The translations under genes and the position numbers were made by a program. A stretch of DNA of 64,000 nucleotides from Isoperla grammatica (lineage: Eukaryota; Arthropoda; Insecta; Plecoptera; Perlodidae), in the NCBI GenBank assembly GCA_945910005.1, contig CAMDTW010000327.1, forward strand, positions 1 to 64,000. Reading direction: 5' to 3'. Of the stretch, positions 12,368 through 24,113 are shown piece after piece. Position 1 is the first letter of the stretch. The number at the start of each line of letters is the position of its first letter. A model generated the notes under the pieces. That model saw nothing but the letters and a program-made list of their open reading frames with translations. It ran no database searches and had not been told where the DNA came from.

Positions 12368-13110
12368 ATGTCAGAAGAAAAGATCTTTTCAGTTGCAAAG
12401 CTAAATGATGGTAACGACCAGACATAAAAGTTTATAATGAAGATGCTGTTAGTTGTCTGTGAAGATGTGGTTAGTTGTCAGTAATGATAAACCAGATGAG
12501 TTACCTGCCAATTGGTCTGAAAAAGATGAAAAAGCACAGACTTCAATTTCCTTGAGTGTTGATAGTAACCAAATCATCCACATTTGTAAATGCAATAGTG
12601 CTAGAGGCATGTGGCTTGAGCTACAAAAAGTGCATGAACGAACAAATTTAAGTAATATATTATATTTATTAAGGAAGTTGTATCAAACAAAGTTAGAAAG
12701 GGACCAAGAGATGCAAGTTTACATCAGGGGAACCTTGGAAATGTTAGAGCATTTACGTGGAATTGGAGAAGAAATTAAATATTTTCATGGAGCAGCTCTA
12801 TTATTAGGTGGATTACCAAATGAGTAAAATTCACTTGTAACAGCATTAGATGCCAGGCCGGATGATGAGCTCACGTTAGAGTATGTGAAGGGTAAGCTTA
12901 TGGATGAATACAAGCGTAAGTTCCACAACTCGGGAGCTTTTGATTCACAGTTTGAGGCAAGCTGTTTAAAAAGGACAGTAAGGAGATTCGTGAATGCTTT
13001 GAATGTAAGAAAGAAGGACACTTAAAGAAAGATTGCAAAGTATGGAAAAAGAAAATGCAAGAGTTTGAAAAACAAAATGATTATCAAAAGGCAAAATGTG
13101 TAGGCCTAGT
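12368..13110 (+). pseudogene. Copia Gag with CCHC zinc knuckle, broken
   Basis: Starts at an ATG at 12368 (MSEEKIFSVAKLNDGN). A TAA at 12425-12427 stops this frame, and a shift near 12460 resumes the Gag reading (NWSEKDEKAQTSI, LWLELQK-type segments, LLGGLP). Further damage: a stop at about 12825 and a frame change before the knuckle. The CCHC knuckle CFECKKEGHLKKDC lies at 12995-13036. It would package element RNA into virus-like particles; it is not functional here. Confidence 0.88.
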
Positions 13111-13115
13111 GGATA

Positions 13116-15312
13116 ATGAAGAGGGAGTATATCATAAGGAGGTGTGTTTTAGATCTTCTGCAGTCAGTACGACATAATATGTGGTATATAGACTCGGGAG
13201 CCACTAGTCACATGACGAATGATAGGAGTTTCTTCACGACATTTTATCATACTAGGATAGATAAGATCACCACTGCCAATGGACAGCAGATGTTATCTGA
13301 AGGAGTTGGTGAAGGTTATTTAAATTTCATTGTATCTCCTTCAAAGACAATAAGAGTTCTTGTCAAGAATGTGATGTATGCTCCACAATTACAAGACAGT
13401 TTGATTTCGGTACAGAAATTAACTAAATTAGGGTACGTTGTTGTTTTCAAAGGAGATGAATGTACTATTCTGAACAACAATGAAATTGTGGCAAGAGCAA
13501 ATGTTGTCAATGATATGTTCAAGTTGTCATGTAAGGAAAAGGTAAATTTAACTAAACAACAGCACAGAAATTGCATCCACTTGTGGCATCGCCAACTTGG
13601 ACATCGGGATCCGGAAGCTATTAAAAGTTTGGTATGCAATGATCTTGTGGTAGATTTTAAAATTGACAATTGTGATAACCTCATGAAGTGTGTTAGTTGC
13701 ATAAAGGGGAAATTGACTAAGAAAGCTTTTCCTAAGGTAAGTGTGAATCGGGCTAAGCAACCATTGGACTTAATTCACACTGATGTATGTGGACCAATGA
13801 AGATAGAAACGCCTGGAAAGAAGAAATATTTTCTGACGTTCATAGATGATTACTCAGGGTATACAACAGTGTATCTTGTACATACCAAGAATGAAGTTGC
13901 AGCTAGGATAGAAGAATACATTGCTATGGTAACCAATAAGTTTGGAAGAAAACCTAAGACGTTTCGTGCCGAAAACGGTGGCAAATATGCAGGGAAGAAA
14001 ACTCGAAGCATTTTTGCCAAAGAGGGCATTCAATTTCAGACAACAGTACCATACTAGCCTCAACAAAATGGAGTTGCAGAGCGCAAAAACAGGTCACTAA
14101 TGGAAGCAGCTAAATGTATGCTATTAGATGCAAATCTTCCAACAAAGTACTGGGGAGAGGCTGTCGTGACAGCATGTTACTTGCAAAATCGATTGCCAAG
14201 CAAAGCAATAGAAGTAACCCCATATGAACTGTGGAATGAACAGAAGCCTACGATCAAACATATTCGAATCTTTGGAAGTAAGGCATATGTTTATATCCCA
14301 AAGGAAAAGAGAACAAAATTAGATCCTAATGCGCAAGAGGGGGTTGTGGTGGGATTTTGTGACACATCTAAAGGCTACAGAATCCTACATCCAGCAACAA
14401 ACAAAACTACTATTAGACGAACTGTGGTAATTGAGGAGGATCAGGTGGGATTATTAGAAATTGCTAACAGTATGGAATCAACACCAGAAGACGAACATGA
14501 AAGACATGTAGAGGAACAGCGATTTCAAGTACAGATCGCACCATCAAATAATCAAGTTGAAGAACCGGAAGCGGAAAAAGAGAAATCTCGGTCAGTTGAA
14601 AAAGTAAATCAACCAATTAGAAAATCCACAAGAGTCAACAAGGGTGTGCCACCTCTAAAACTGTCTAATTTCACACACGCAGAGCCACAATTGGAACCAG
14701 AATCTTGGAAAGATATGATGGGGCTACCTGAATCAGAGAGAGAGAAGTAGATTGATGCTACCAAAGAAGAATTTCATTCTCTTGTATCTAATAATACATG
14801 GGAGTTGACAGATCTACCAGCTGGAAAACGTGCCATTGGATGCAAATGGGTTTTCAAAGCTAATTGTGATTCACAAGGAAAAATACAACGGTATAAAGCA
14901 AGATTAGTTGCAAAAGGATTTTCACAAACATATGGAGAAGACTACAATGCTACATTTGCACCTGTAGTAAAACAGAGCACCTTTAGAACTCTTCTAACGA
15001 TTGCAGCAACTAAGAAAATGACTGTAAAGCATTTTGATATCAAGACGGCATTCCTCAATGGTGATGTTGAAGAAGAGTTGTACTTAAAGCAACCAATCGG
15101 ATTCGTGGAGGAAGGAAAAGAACATCTAGTTTGTAAATTAAGAAACTCCATATATGGTTTGAAACAAGCAGCAAGAGCTTGGAATTTAAAAATGAATCAA
15201 GTTCTAAAAGAAAATGGTTTTAAGCGAAGCCAAGCTGATCAGTGTCTATATACTAAGTGTCAAGATAACAAGTTTATGTACGTATTGGTATACGTTGACG
15301 ATCTGACTGTTC
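13116..15312 (+). pseudogene. Copia Pol: protease, integrase, RT (truncated)
   Basis: Protease with DSGATSHM (about 13190-13215). Pre-integrase finger LWHRQLGH...CVSC (about 13580-13700). Integrase core with HTDVCGP (first Asp, about 13772), RAENGGKY (about 13966-13990, where the family has Asp-Asn-Gly-Gly, so the second acidic residue is Glu), and GVAERKNR (third acidic residue, about 14070). A stop sits at 14055-14057 just before it. The linker up to 14750 ends in another stop (14748-14750). The RT follows: TWELTDLPAGK, GCKWVFK, YKARLVAKGFSQ, DIKTAFLNG, YGLKQAARAW and YVDD (15291-15302). The sequence leaves copia about ten bases after YVDD. Two stops and a changed catalytic residue make it inactive. 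Confidence 0.92.
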
Positions 15313-15667
15313 GAAAAAATCGCAAAATTGCGACGTTTGATGCAGTAATGATTTACTACACCGCTCTCGTAAAACTCATTTGCTACAAATGATGTCGCAT
15401 TAAAACAAGCTAGACACATTTGTTGCTTTTTTGCTACTTATGATGCTCTTTATGTACTGCTCATACTTCCATTTAAAAACTACTGAAACTTTAGCACTAC
15501 TGAAGTGATAGCAACGTATGTTTCATACATTATGTGTATAAAAAATACACTGTCACATGCAAAATTAGTGCAATTTATCAATGTAAATTAACGACAGCAA
15601 AGCAGTAGCATTTTAGCTGTGAATGCGTTGATTACTTTCACCGTCGGGTGTGCTAATATTACTACGA
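15313..15667 (+). other. Right inversion breakpoint: transposon-like end abutting copia
   Basis: Starts with an A-rich run then CGCAAAATTGCGAC, directly after copia. It shares ordered, diverged blocks with the sequence at 7298-7420, in the same orientation. No ORF; the far edge is unclear and is set where the dispersed repeat begins. Confidence 0.5.
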
Positions 15668-15920
15668 GAACTAGTAATATTGCTTGATATTTGAAAAACA
15701 CGATTGGTTTGTATCGTCTTGAGTTATAGTGGTTTTAATGTTCGCATGCGCTGGCGAAAAAAAGAGGCGTCGGTCAAGTTCAAAGCGTCGTGACGCCTCG
15801 TTGAGTTGGTGATTTCAAAAGTATCATACAAGGCGTTATTCCCTGAAGTTCTGTGAATCCAACCATATATGATACCCTTTGCCCATATGATTGAGACTAT
15901 TTTTCACTATTGTGTCAGTT
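15668..15920 (+). repeat. Dispersed repeat, copy 1 (3' part)
   Basis: Shares ACGATTGGTTTGTATCGTC-like, AAAAAAAGAGGCGTCG, AAGCGTCGTGACGCCT, GGCGTTATTCC and CCCATATGATTGAGA with copies at 17440-17890 and 29090-29545. Contains the near-palindrome GGCGTC...AAGCGTCGTGACGCC. This copy lacks the left half present in the other two. Confidence 0.88.
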
Positions 15921-16156
15921 AAATGAATGCAATTTTTCAAAATAAATGCAAGGTTCCAGCCGTCGGAGTTCTTAACCTCTTTACCCTTTTAATGGAGAGC
16001 TCCAAATAAATATCAGTCACATTCCATGTCTATTCGCGTAGCGCCTCCAGAATCTTGCAATAATCTTCAAAACAAATATCTTGAAACACCGTTGAATGTT
16101 GTAATAGAATTGGTTACCTTTTGCACTAAACTCAAACCATCGATTAGATACCGATA

Positions 16157-16330
16157 GAGGTGGCTCAACGGTAAGACGGATACCCTAATTCAACAGGTCA
16201 CTGGTACGATACCGGCTCCCGGCAATCCTGACTGAAGGTTTTTCCGAGGTTTCCCTCAGTCACAAGATGAGTGCTAGGATTGAAAGTAACAGTCCTCGGA
16301 AATTCCATCCCAACTACTCCAAAAACCGCA
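16157..16330 (+). mobile_element. tRNA-type SINE
   Basis: An A-box-like TGGCTCAACGG begins at about 16161 and a B-box-like GGTACGATACC lies at 16203-16213, the spacing of an internal pol III promoter. The body (TTTCCGAGGTTTCCCTCAG, CAAGATGAGTGCTAGG) is shared with the copy at 9392-9552. The 3' end is not defined; no tail or target duplication was recognised. Confidence 0.7.
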
Positions 16331-16945
16331 ATACCTAGTTTCTACCTGATAAAGGACATCGATTGTCCCTACGCAGGTTTCCTACGAAACAAATATTATA
16401 CTTACCACAAATGAGGTAGACGCTACCTATGCTGGGGAAAAGATCATATCACTGGTGTCCAGTACGTCCACAGCAGCAAAACTTTCATAAGGCTTTATTT
16501 TGATATTTTACTTGGGGCTGCATCTAATGAAGTGAGAGCCCATGAAAGTGATTCTACCTCATGTTTAGTTGCCTATTTGAAGCAACTAATGTGATATCTG
16601 AAAATAGCACTCGATCCGCTCGACGGATCAATATTTTCTCCTTGGTTTTAAGAAACATTTTTTTTCTTGTTTGTGCCATTAAAGGTCTTTATTTTCATTC
16701 CTTGTATTGCAAGGATTCCTTATGGTTGTTCTGTTTCGAATGACAGATACCTGCATTTAAATTCCTTGTTTTCTGCCTCCCTTTTCTTGTGCTTGTGGCA
16801 AATAGTTTGTAATGGATGAGTAACAATCAAACCTTTTGTTTTGTTATACTAACAAGTGGTTATTTTTCGAATGGAATATTCCAGTTTGTCCCCATTACTT
16901 CCACTGGGATCATAGGAGATCCCATAGTGCAGGCCTCTACTTTAT
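16331..16945. other. No gene seen
   Basis: Between the SINE and the degraded gene fragment. A 60-codon frame at 16561-16743 is not recognisable. Confidence 0.55.
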
Positions 16946-16949
16946 TCTA

Positions 16950-17440
16950 GCCAACGATATCGTGGTGCTCAATGCCTTTGGAATTTTCTACAATCAGTGA
17001 ACTATCTAAATAGGTGGAGAAACGTCTCCCTCACTTCTGAATTGAGAATGTACCGCTCAACTACATCTCTATTGCCTCTATCCAATTTAGGACACGATTT
17101 TAACTTGTCTCTCGATGTCCAACGTGCATCAAAGATGTTTGTATGCGAATTATTTGGTGGCAAGAACATATCAGAAGTCAACAGCCTTCGCTATTCCCTC
17201 TTCTGTTCGAGGAAGGGACTTAAATTGAATCTCAAAACCTACCACCATGCCAACACCGTTCTGAAACACTTACTTAGAGCAACTATCATATAGGTATCTG
17301 GGGGAGTAGGTTCTACTGGAATGCAATCTAAATATTCCTCCAGCAGATATTCGTGGATGGAAGAATAATGCACACTCGATTTTGATTGATTGGATGACCT
17401 GCGAGCCTGCCCCTAGAGCAAAACTGACAGCAATACTAAA
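16950..17440 (+). pseudogene. Fragment of an uncharacterised invertebrate repeat-associated protein
   Basis: In frame, an open stretch contains KMFVCELFGGKNISEVNSL, RYSLFCSRKG, then HANTVLKHLLRA, ending at a stop near 17291. In another frame it continues with IPPADIRGW and IDWMTCEPAPRAKL to about 17440. From memory the order FVCxLYG, VRYxxFCxKxG, LPPCxDxLxxHxxRAxYQ, WM...PAP is a protein family common and often multicopy in invertebrate genomes. I know of no established function. Frameshifted and truncated at both ends; the right end is cut by the dispersed repeat. Confidence 0.45.
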
Positions 17441-17890
17441 AAGACAAACAAAATTGTTTGTACACAATCAAAGATAGCCAAATGACTTATAATTGTTTGA
17501 TTCATATTCATATTGAATATAACATGTATATGATTTAAATTGTAAAGTAAGGCGATTCTAAAATAAATTATAAAACAAGGTCTATTTACATTAGAAACAG
17601 ACTGTTTTGTTGAACAAACCACAAATAATTTTGATACTAAATTAGGTCTTGTCAATAGAATACACCAAGAATAAACATGATTGGTTTCTATCGTCTTGAG
17701 TTTAGTGATTTTAATGTTCGCATACGCTGGCGAAAAAAAGAGGCGTCGTTCATGTTCAAAGCGTCGTGACGCCTCGTTGAGTCGGTGATTTTAAAAGTAT
17801 CATAAAAGGCGTTATTCTCTGAGGTTCTGTGAATTCAACCATATACAAAAGACCTTGCCCATATGATTGAGATTATTTTTCACGTTAAAT
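17440..17890 (+). repeat. Dispersed repeat, copy 2 (long form)
   Basis: Aligns from TTGTACACAATC onward with 29090-29545: AATAAATTA, AAACAAGGTCTATTT, AACAAACA-type blocks, then the shared GGCGTC palindromic part and the end at CATATGATTGAGA. About 450 bp, no ORF. Probably a non-autonomous element; no target duplication was found. Confidence 0.88.
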
Positions 17891-17975
17891 TAAATTCCAA
17901 GGCTAGAATAAAATAGTAGGTGTGATAACAAAGCTTGTATTTCACATTGCGCAATGTTGATTGTTTTGTAATTAT

Positions 17976-18119
<144 letters not shown>

Positions 18120-18246
18120 AGAAAACGAATCTTCTCGTCGTGTGTTGACAATCAAGTCAGTTGCTGACCTTTGCAAGCTGAGAAACGAACAATTGCCAGT
18201 CACGTAAGTTGTCTGTCACACAAACACCTCATCTACGGCTATTTTC

Positions 18247-21220
18247 ATGGACATAACCGATTTGGACTCTGACCTACAGATAAGTTGTAATACCGTTGCT
18301 TGTTTTGATGACTGGGTTTGTGATGATTCTGGTTTAACATGTGTTCATTTAAATGTGCGATCGATAGCGGCTCACTGGGATGAGTTAAACATAGTTCTTA
18401 GTTCTTACGACTTGCTTCTTCTCAGCGAGACGTCTTTACCGGACAATCAACACAACTATCATTTAAATGGTTATGACTCCGTATGTAATTCTGGAATCGG
18501 AAGGAGAGGAGGAGGATTACTTTTATTTTTTAGATCTACTTTAAAATTAGAAAATATTAAGTTTGCTTTTGTTTCTTTTGAAGGTATCGCAGGTGTTATT
18601 ACTTTAGATAATGTAACTAAGATTGACATGCTCTGCGTATACAGACCCTCTGATAATAATGCAAAAAATGATTTTATTGATGATATAGACCGCCACATAA
18701 AGGGTAACCATAAAAACAAATTCGGGCTCTTCATGGGAGATATTAATTTAAATCTCCTCGACGTAAATAATCTGTACGTACAGTCTTATGAAAGTGTTTT
18801 AGCATTAAATGGATACTTAAAATGTATACACGTTCCGACAAGAGAAGAATTTGTCCGAGACGAATTAAAAGTTAGCTGTATTGATCACATCTATATTCGT
18901 GGAATTATAAAAGGAAAAGTTTAAGCTGCGGTAATAACATCGAAAATTTCAGATCACTATCTTACAGTCGCATCACTTGGCGTTGGAACCATAAGTAACA
19001 GAGACGATTTGTTGACAGAAAACATAACTGTACGTTTAAATGAACATAAACTATTAAAAGAATTGGAATATGTTAATTGGGTAAACTTGTTGCACATAAA
19101 CCGCTGTGAAGAGCTTTATGATCGAATATGTAACGAATTTGACAGTTGTTACAAAAGGTCACAATATACTTCACATGTGCGTAGTAGAAATAAAACTCCA
19201 AAATCATGGTTAACACCCGCGTTACTCCAAAATATGAAAAACAGAGACAAATTATTTAATCAGTGGAAGAGCTGTAACCCATTTAATCCAAATAAAAGAC
19301 TATATAGAGACAATTACAAAAAATCTAAGAACAAGGTCAATAAAAGTATACAAGGTGCTAAGGTGAATTATTATAGGGAAGAGATTAACAAAAGTAAAGA
19401 TGATATAAAAGGAACCTGGAATATAATAAACAAAGTATCAGGACGGAAAACCAAAGATCCCGTTGATGTAGTAATAAACAAGTATTTAGGCAAAAAACAT
19501 ACTCACGAATATATAGCAAACCAGTTCGCTGACACTTTCGTACAGGAGGTGGAGGACGTAACGCATGACTGCTATTTATCTTGCGGGCCAGAAGATAGTA
19601 TAAATACTAGTGTGCAATCAATGTGGTTGCCTCCAGTAGAAGTAAGCACAGTAGGGGAAATAATTGATAATTTAGATATTAATAAACAACCAGGTTTCGA
19701 TGCAATTAGGGTGTTGGACATTAAAAACATAAAAAGTGAGATTTCTCCAGTTATTGCGCATTTGATTAACTTGTCAATCAAAGAGGGGAAGGTTCCACAA
19801 AAAATGAAAGCGGCCATAGTAAGGCCAATTTATAAAAAGAATGACCATATGTGCTTTTCAAATTACTGTCCAATTGCAATATTATCAGTAATAGAGAAAA
19901 TCTTAGAACGTTATATAGCTGACCGTCTCATAAATTATTTAACTAAATTTAAAATAATAAATAATAAGCAGTTTGGGTATCAGAAAGGAAAAAGTACTGA
20001 GGAACTCCTGCTTCAATTCACAAATTTAATAAATACAAAGCTTAATGAAAACTTACATGTTATTGCAATGTTTGTTGATTTTACGAAAGCCTTTGACACC
20101 ATAAGTCACGTAAAACTTTTGGAATCATTAGAAAAAATTGGAGTTAGAGGCAACGTTTTGAAATGGTTCAATAGTTATCTAAGCAACCGAACATTAACAG
20201 TGAAAATAGGGAAAACTTTTAGTTACATTAAAAACGTTCAATCAGGAGTTCCCCAAGGTTCCATTCTGGGACCACAGTTTAACATAATTTACGTAAATGA
20301 AATTGGGAATATAATTAAAAAGTGTGCAGCTTTTTTCTTTGCTGACGATTCAGCAATTGTTGCAGTGCACAGAGATCTCGCGACAGCTAAAATCTATATT
20401 AATGATGATTTCCGTAACTTACAATGTTGGACACATGATAAATCTTTAGTTGTCAATTCGTCAAAAACTAAATTCGTGCATATTTGTATGCCACTTAATA
20501 AAGATAGGAACACAGAAATAAAGATAAAGTTTCATTCAATAGATTGTATTCATAATATGGCACTAAAATCGAAATCTGGTAATATTTGCAATTGTCAAAA
20601 ACAAATTGAATCGGTGCTTGAACATAAGTACCTAGGAGTTTTAGTAGACAAGGATTTTTCTTGGAAGTCTCATATTAATATGCTATGTAAAAAACTTCGT
20701 TCTTGTGCATACCAGTTATATAATTTAAAATCAATATTACCTTTTGGTTTGATCCGTGTCGTTTATATTGCTCTGGTGGAGGCAACCATATCGTATGCTA
20801 TTCTGTCTTGGGGAAACGCGTCAAGGTATATTTTAAATAACTTACTAAATTTACAGAAAAGTATACTCTTATTGATTTACCCCCGCAGTACATATTACAT
20901 TCAACCAGACTTTCCGTTCATCTACAGCTTCTATTCTATTTTACCTGTTGATTTACAATATAATTACCGTTTAATAATTAAGCATTTCTTTGACTCAACC
21001 TACAAACGACCCTACATACATTCGAAAATCACCCGATCAGCGACAAAGGGACATTACATTGTGCCTTTGTCACACAATAAGTACGGCGATCGTCGTCTGC
21101 AGTCTGTGGTACCTACCACGAGTATTTAATTCACTGCCAGGAGGTCTATTATACGCAGACAAATTGTCAACTATTAAACGGCAATGTAGATTATATTATT
21201 TGAATTATTTAGAGAATTAG
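18247..21220 (+). pseudogene. LINE ORF2: AP endonuclease + reverse transcriptase, one stop and one frameshift
   Basis: Cuts the target and copies element RNA into the nick. The endonuclease starts at the ATG at 18247: HLNVRS (about 18345), LLLLSETSLP, GRRGGGLLLF, VYRPSD, FMGDINLNLLD (about 18733), IDHIYIRG. A single in-frame TAA at 18922-18924 precedes the conserved SDHYLTVASLG, and the same frame continues into the RT. RT: PGFDAIRV (about 19700), VRPIYKK, GYQKGKSTEELL, MFVDFTKAFDTISH (about 20070), SGVPQGSILGP (about 20250), FFADDSA (about 20335, catalytic FADD), then a thumb region. The frame stops at 21127-21129, and the C-terminal PRVFNSLP...YLN continues in another frame to 21220. With one stop and one frameshift over about 990 codons it is young or recently lost. 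Confidence 0.92.
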
Positions 21221-21504
21221 TCATGGTAAATTTATATTTGTATATATAATTATGATTGAACGAACCACTTATTGTATTTATGCTATTCTTGTATTTCACT
21301 ACTCTCTTTGTATTTCTATTAACCATAAATTATATTTAAATTACATAAACTATATACCAGAAATTATATCTTTTGTGTGTCACGACCAGTCCGCATATTG
21401 CACTTTAATTATATGATTGTCCCACTGACAAACCACTATGTGGTTTAGTGGGAATTAAAACAATTTCTCATATTGTACGTATGTGTGAAACGATTTAATA
21501 ATAA

Positions 21505-21535
<31 letters not shown>

Positions 21536-21540
21536 CTTTA
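21221..21540 (+). other. LINE 3' untranslated region and (TTA)n end
   Basis: AT-rich sequence without ORF. Ends with an A-rich stretch (about 21499-21517) followed by TTATTATTATTATTA, the probable tail or target remnant of the LINE. Confidence 0.75.
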
Positions 21541-21555
21541 TTTATTACATCACCA

Positions 21556-23835
21556 GATGGTAAAGTGTATTCCAACGAATGAATTCACTGCCGTTTTTGC
21601 ACGCAACTGCTATGCGCGCCAAGGGTCTTCCCCCACCACCCGGCCGCGCGCTCAGAGTGAGAGACTGCTCGTAAATTATACCTGTCCTGTCCTGTTGTAA
21701 ATGTCCTCTATTCATACTGTAGTCACACATACAAAATCCACAAATTCATTATTTCGTAAGTTTTAACACGTTATTTGGATTCTTGAATAAAAACCAATAC
21801 GTTTCCATGTTTGAATCGTCCTAATAGGCCAACAGCTTCATAAAGAAGAAACAGTCACTACTTTGCCGTATAGTCTCAGTCACTATACAAATGCATTACT
21901 TAGGAGTTATTATAAATTATTGTAAATTATAATTAATACAAATTTATTTTTATTTTATTTATTTTGTTTTATTATTTAAAACAGGAAATTCTGCGACATG
22001 TGTAAAGTTTTAGCTCATTTTTTTATTGACTGACAGTTTCCGTCATGGTGTTTGTTATAATATGTTTTTATCACTCATTTGTTCATTTGTTTATATTTAT
22101 CTTCGGTGCTTAATTAAACCATGTTTGTATTATTCGTCATTTGTGGGTTCGGTACCTGTTGAGAGTTGATGTTATGCAATAAACAAATAGGCCTAAATAA
22201 ATAACTAAACTTGGTATACATAACAATTCACAGATCATGCACGAAGGCATTCGCACACTAAAATAGAAACTTGTATTCACTTTATGGGCCATATAGTGTG
22301 AATACAAGTGTTCATAGTCGACCCCTACCCCATTGGTAGAGGTCCGTGTATTTCGCGAATAACGATAACACCGAAATGTGTAAGAATCATTTTATTTCAC
22401 AAAATGAGCATGAATTGATCGATTTTAAAGATGAAAATGTCAAAATTGAATCACCGCCAGACACCGAAATTCGTATAAATCGGTGAATAACACCGAAATG
22501 TGTATTATTCGTGTTTTTAATGACGAAAAAGATGAAAAATCAGAGATTTTTAATTATAAGCCCATTTTTTCCTTTTTTTTGGCCGGTAGGCGACAATCTG
22601 GAAAAAATAGTGTCTCAAGTAACACTGTATAAATGCATATTCAAACTTCTCGCAGAAAAAGCACCCACGTGTAAGTTGTAAATGAAACGCTACATGCGTG
22701 AAAATATAGGGAATATGGATAAAACCGTCAAAATACAGCTTTTCTTGAATAACACCGAAACTTGTTACTTCAAAAACGAAATTTAATGAAAAATAAAACC
22801 GTTTTCACAGACCCCTACCCATTGGAAATCTGTATAAACTGTTGCTAATTATTTTATACGTGATATTTTCCATACAAAAAACCCTAGCAAATAGTGTTGA
22901 GTTCTAATGCAATTAATTATCGACTCTGAATTCGTACGGACCTCAGTCTTATGCACTCTGCTGATACACACGCACGCACGAGTAGATTATTATAATTTAG
23001 TTGTACAATAAACATTAAATCCGTCGTCTCACGTCGAAGACACGAAACCGTCGACTAATCTTTCCAACAAAAGGCAATTATTTAACAAAAGAGCATTGAA
23101 GATGTTGTTTCCCTGCCAGATGTCATTTTTCGATGTCGCCAAGTCACTTACAGGTGTATCGCGGGACATTCAACTTTCTTTCAAAATATACTAAGGGGTA
23201 GGACGAGTGACAAAAGAATGCGTTGATGAGTAACGGAGATGTGACAATTGTGTAAGGAAGGGTTGGTCAGTTAGAGGTGACTGACCCGCTTATTCCACAC
23301 GTGCGATTTGGGATTTGCCGATGGTTCGCCGTTTTCGACTTTGAAAGAATGATCATCATAATTTACGTATTATAACTTGGATCATCTTCCATCTATAGGC
23401 CTATTATGCCCATTATGCCTATTATTATGCCTATAATGCCACAATTTCCACATCCAATTAACGTATGTGTTGTGATTAATCGGTTACGTCATCTGAAGAA
23501 GTTATTCATACCGTGTTGAAGTGTCAGTATTATCTTCTTGTGATGTAGTCGGTCTATTGGGACGTTTCAAACATAAAAACGTGTTGATTTTTATTCAAGA
23601 ATCCAAATAATTGGTTAAAAGTTAAGAAATTTTGAGTCTGTAGATTTTGTATGTGTTACTGAAGCGATTAACTGTATCAATAGAGACTGAATAGAGGGCA
23701 TCTTGACAGGAATAATTTACGGTCAGTCCCTCGAACTCGCCGCGCGGCCGAGTAGTGGGAGAAGACCCTTGGCGGGGTCGGAGGGGAAATGCGGCTACGT
23801 CAGTGAATTCATTCGTTGGAATACACTTTAGGTAC
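21556..23835. mobile_element. 2.3-kb element with ~330-bp terminal inverted repeats, no coding capacity
   Basis: The sequence from 21556 (TAAAGTGTATTCCAACGAATG, 21 bases including the flanking T; core AAGTGTATTCCAACGAA) inward to about 21885 is repeated in inverse from 23835 back to about 23505. Shared blocks in order: AAGGGTCTTC, CGGCCGCGCG, TAAATTAT, CACACATACAAAATC, GGATTCTTGAATAAAAA, ATGTTTGAA. The interior (21886-23504) is AT-rich and has no ORF of note. A non-autonomous DNA transposon is the simplest reading. Two independently inserted inverted copies of one repeat is the alternative. Confidence 0.7.
21886..23504. other. Interior of the inverted-repeat element: no gene
   Basis: AT-rich. 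The phrase GACCCCTACCC...ATTGG occurs directly repeated at about 22320 and 22813, and the words ATAACACCGAAA recur at about 22365, 22487 and 22750, suggesting degraded short tandem or dispersed repeats inside. No coding region recognised. Confidence 0.6.
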
Positions 23836-23839
23836 ATTA

Positions 23840-24000
23840 TTAGTCTACAGCACCAAAGGTGATCCTCACCTCTTAGGTGCTGCAACCACACATTACAAAA
23901 TATGACATTACAAAGATTTTACACATTACAAAGATAATTACATTTTAAAAAGATTTTACATATCACAAAGATTATTATATTACACATAAATCAAATATAG
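23840..24000 (-). other. AT-rich stretch with a hairpin and ATTACAAAGAT repeats
   Basis: AGCACCAAAGGTGATC/CTCACCTCTTAGGTGCT forms a hairpin at about 23849-23881. It is followed by repeats of ATTACAAAGAT to 23995. It may be the 3' untranslated end of the R4-like LINE that lies to the right on the minus strand. Confidence 0.5.
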
Positions 24001-24003
24001 TTG

Positions 24004-24113
24004 AATTCATGACACCGCGTGGCCCTGCGGTGCGACGCGGTACGAACCCGGGCCAACCCAAAACACCCGCACCGCATCGCAGGACCACGCAATGTCATAA
24101 ATTCTACATAAAA
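24004..24113. mobile_element. GC-rich fold-back MITE, ~110 bp
   Basis: The left arm (ATTCATGACACCGCGTGGCC...TGCGGTGCG, 24004-24032) pairs imperfectly with the right arm (CGCACCGCATCGCAGGACCACGC...TGTCATAAAT, 24069-24113). Strongly GC-rich against AT-rich flanks. Probably inserted in the LINE 3' region. Confidence 0.7.

Larger units (their letters stand above)
12075..15312 (+). mobile_element. Copia retrotransposon, 5' half (5' LTR to RT YVDD)
   Basis: 5' LTR, primer-binding site, gag, protease, integrase and RT up to YVDDLTV, then an abrupt end at about 15312. It is complementary in content to the minus-strand half at 6014-7297, overlapping it only by the Thr-Val codons. Preceded by AACGG (12070-12074), the same 5 bases as beyond the 3' LTR. 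Confidence 0.93.
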
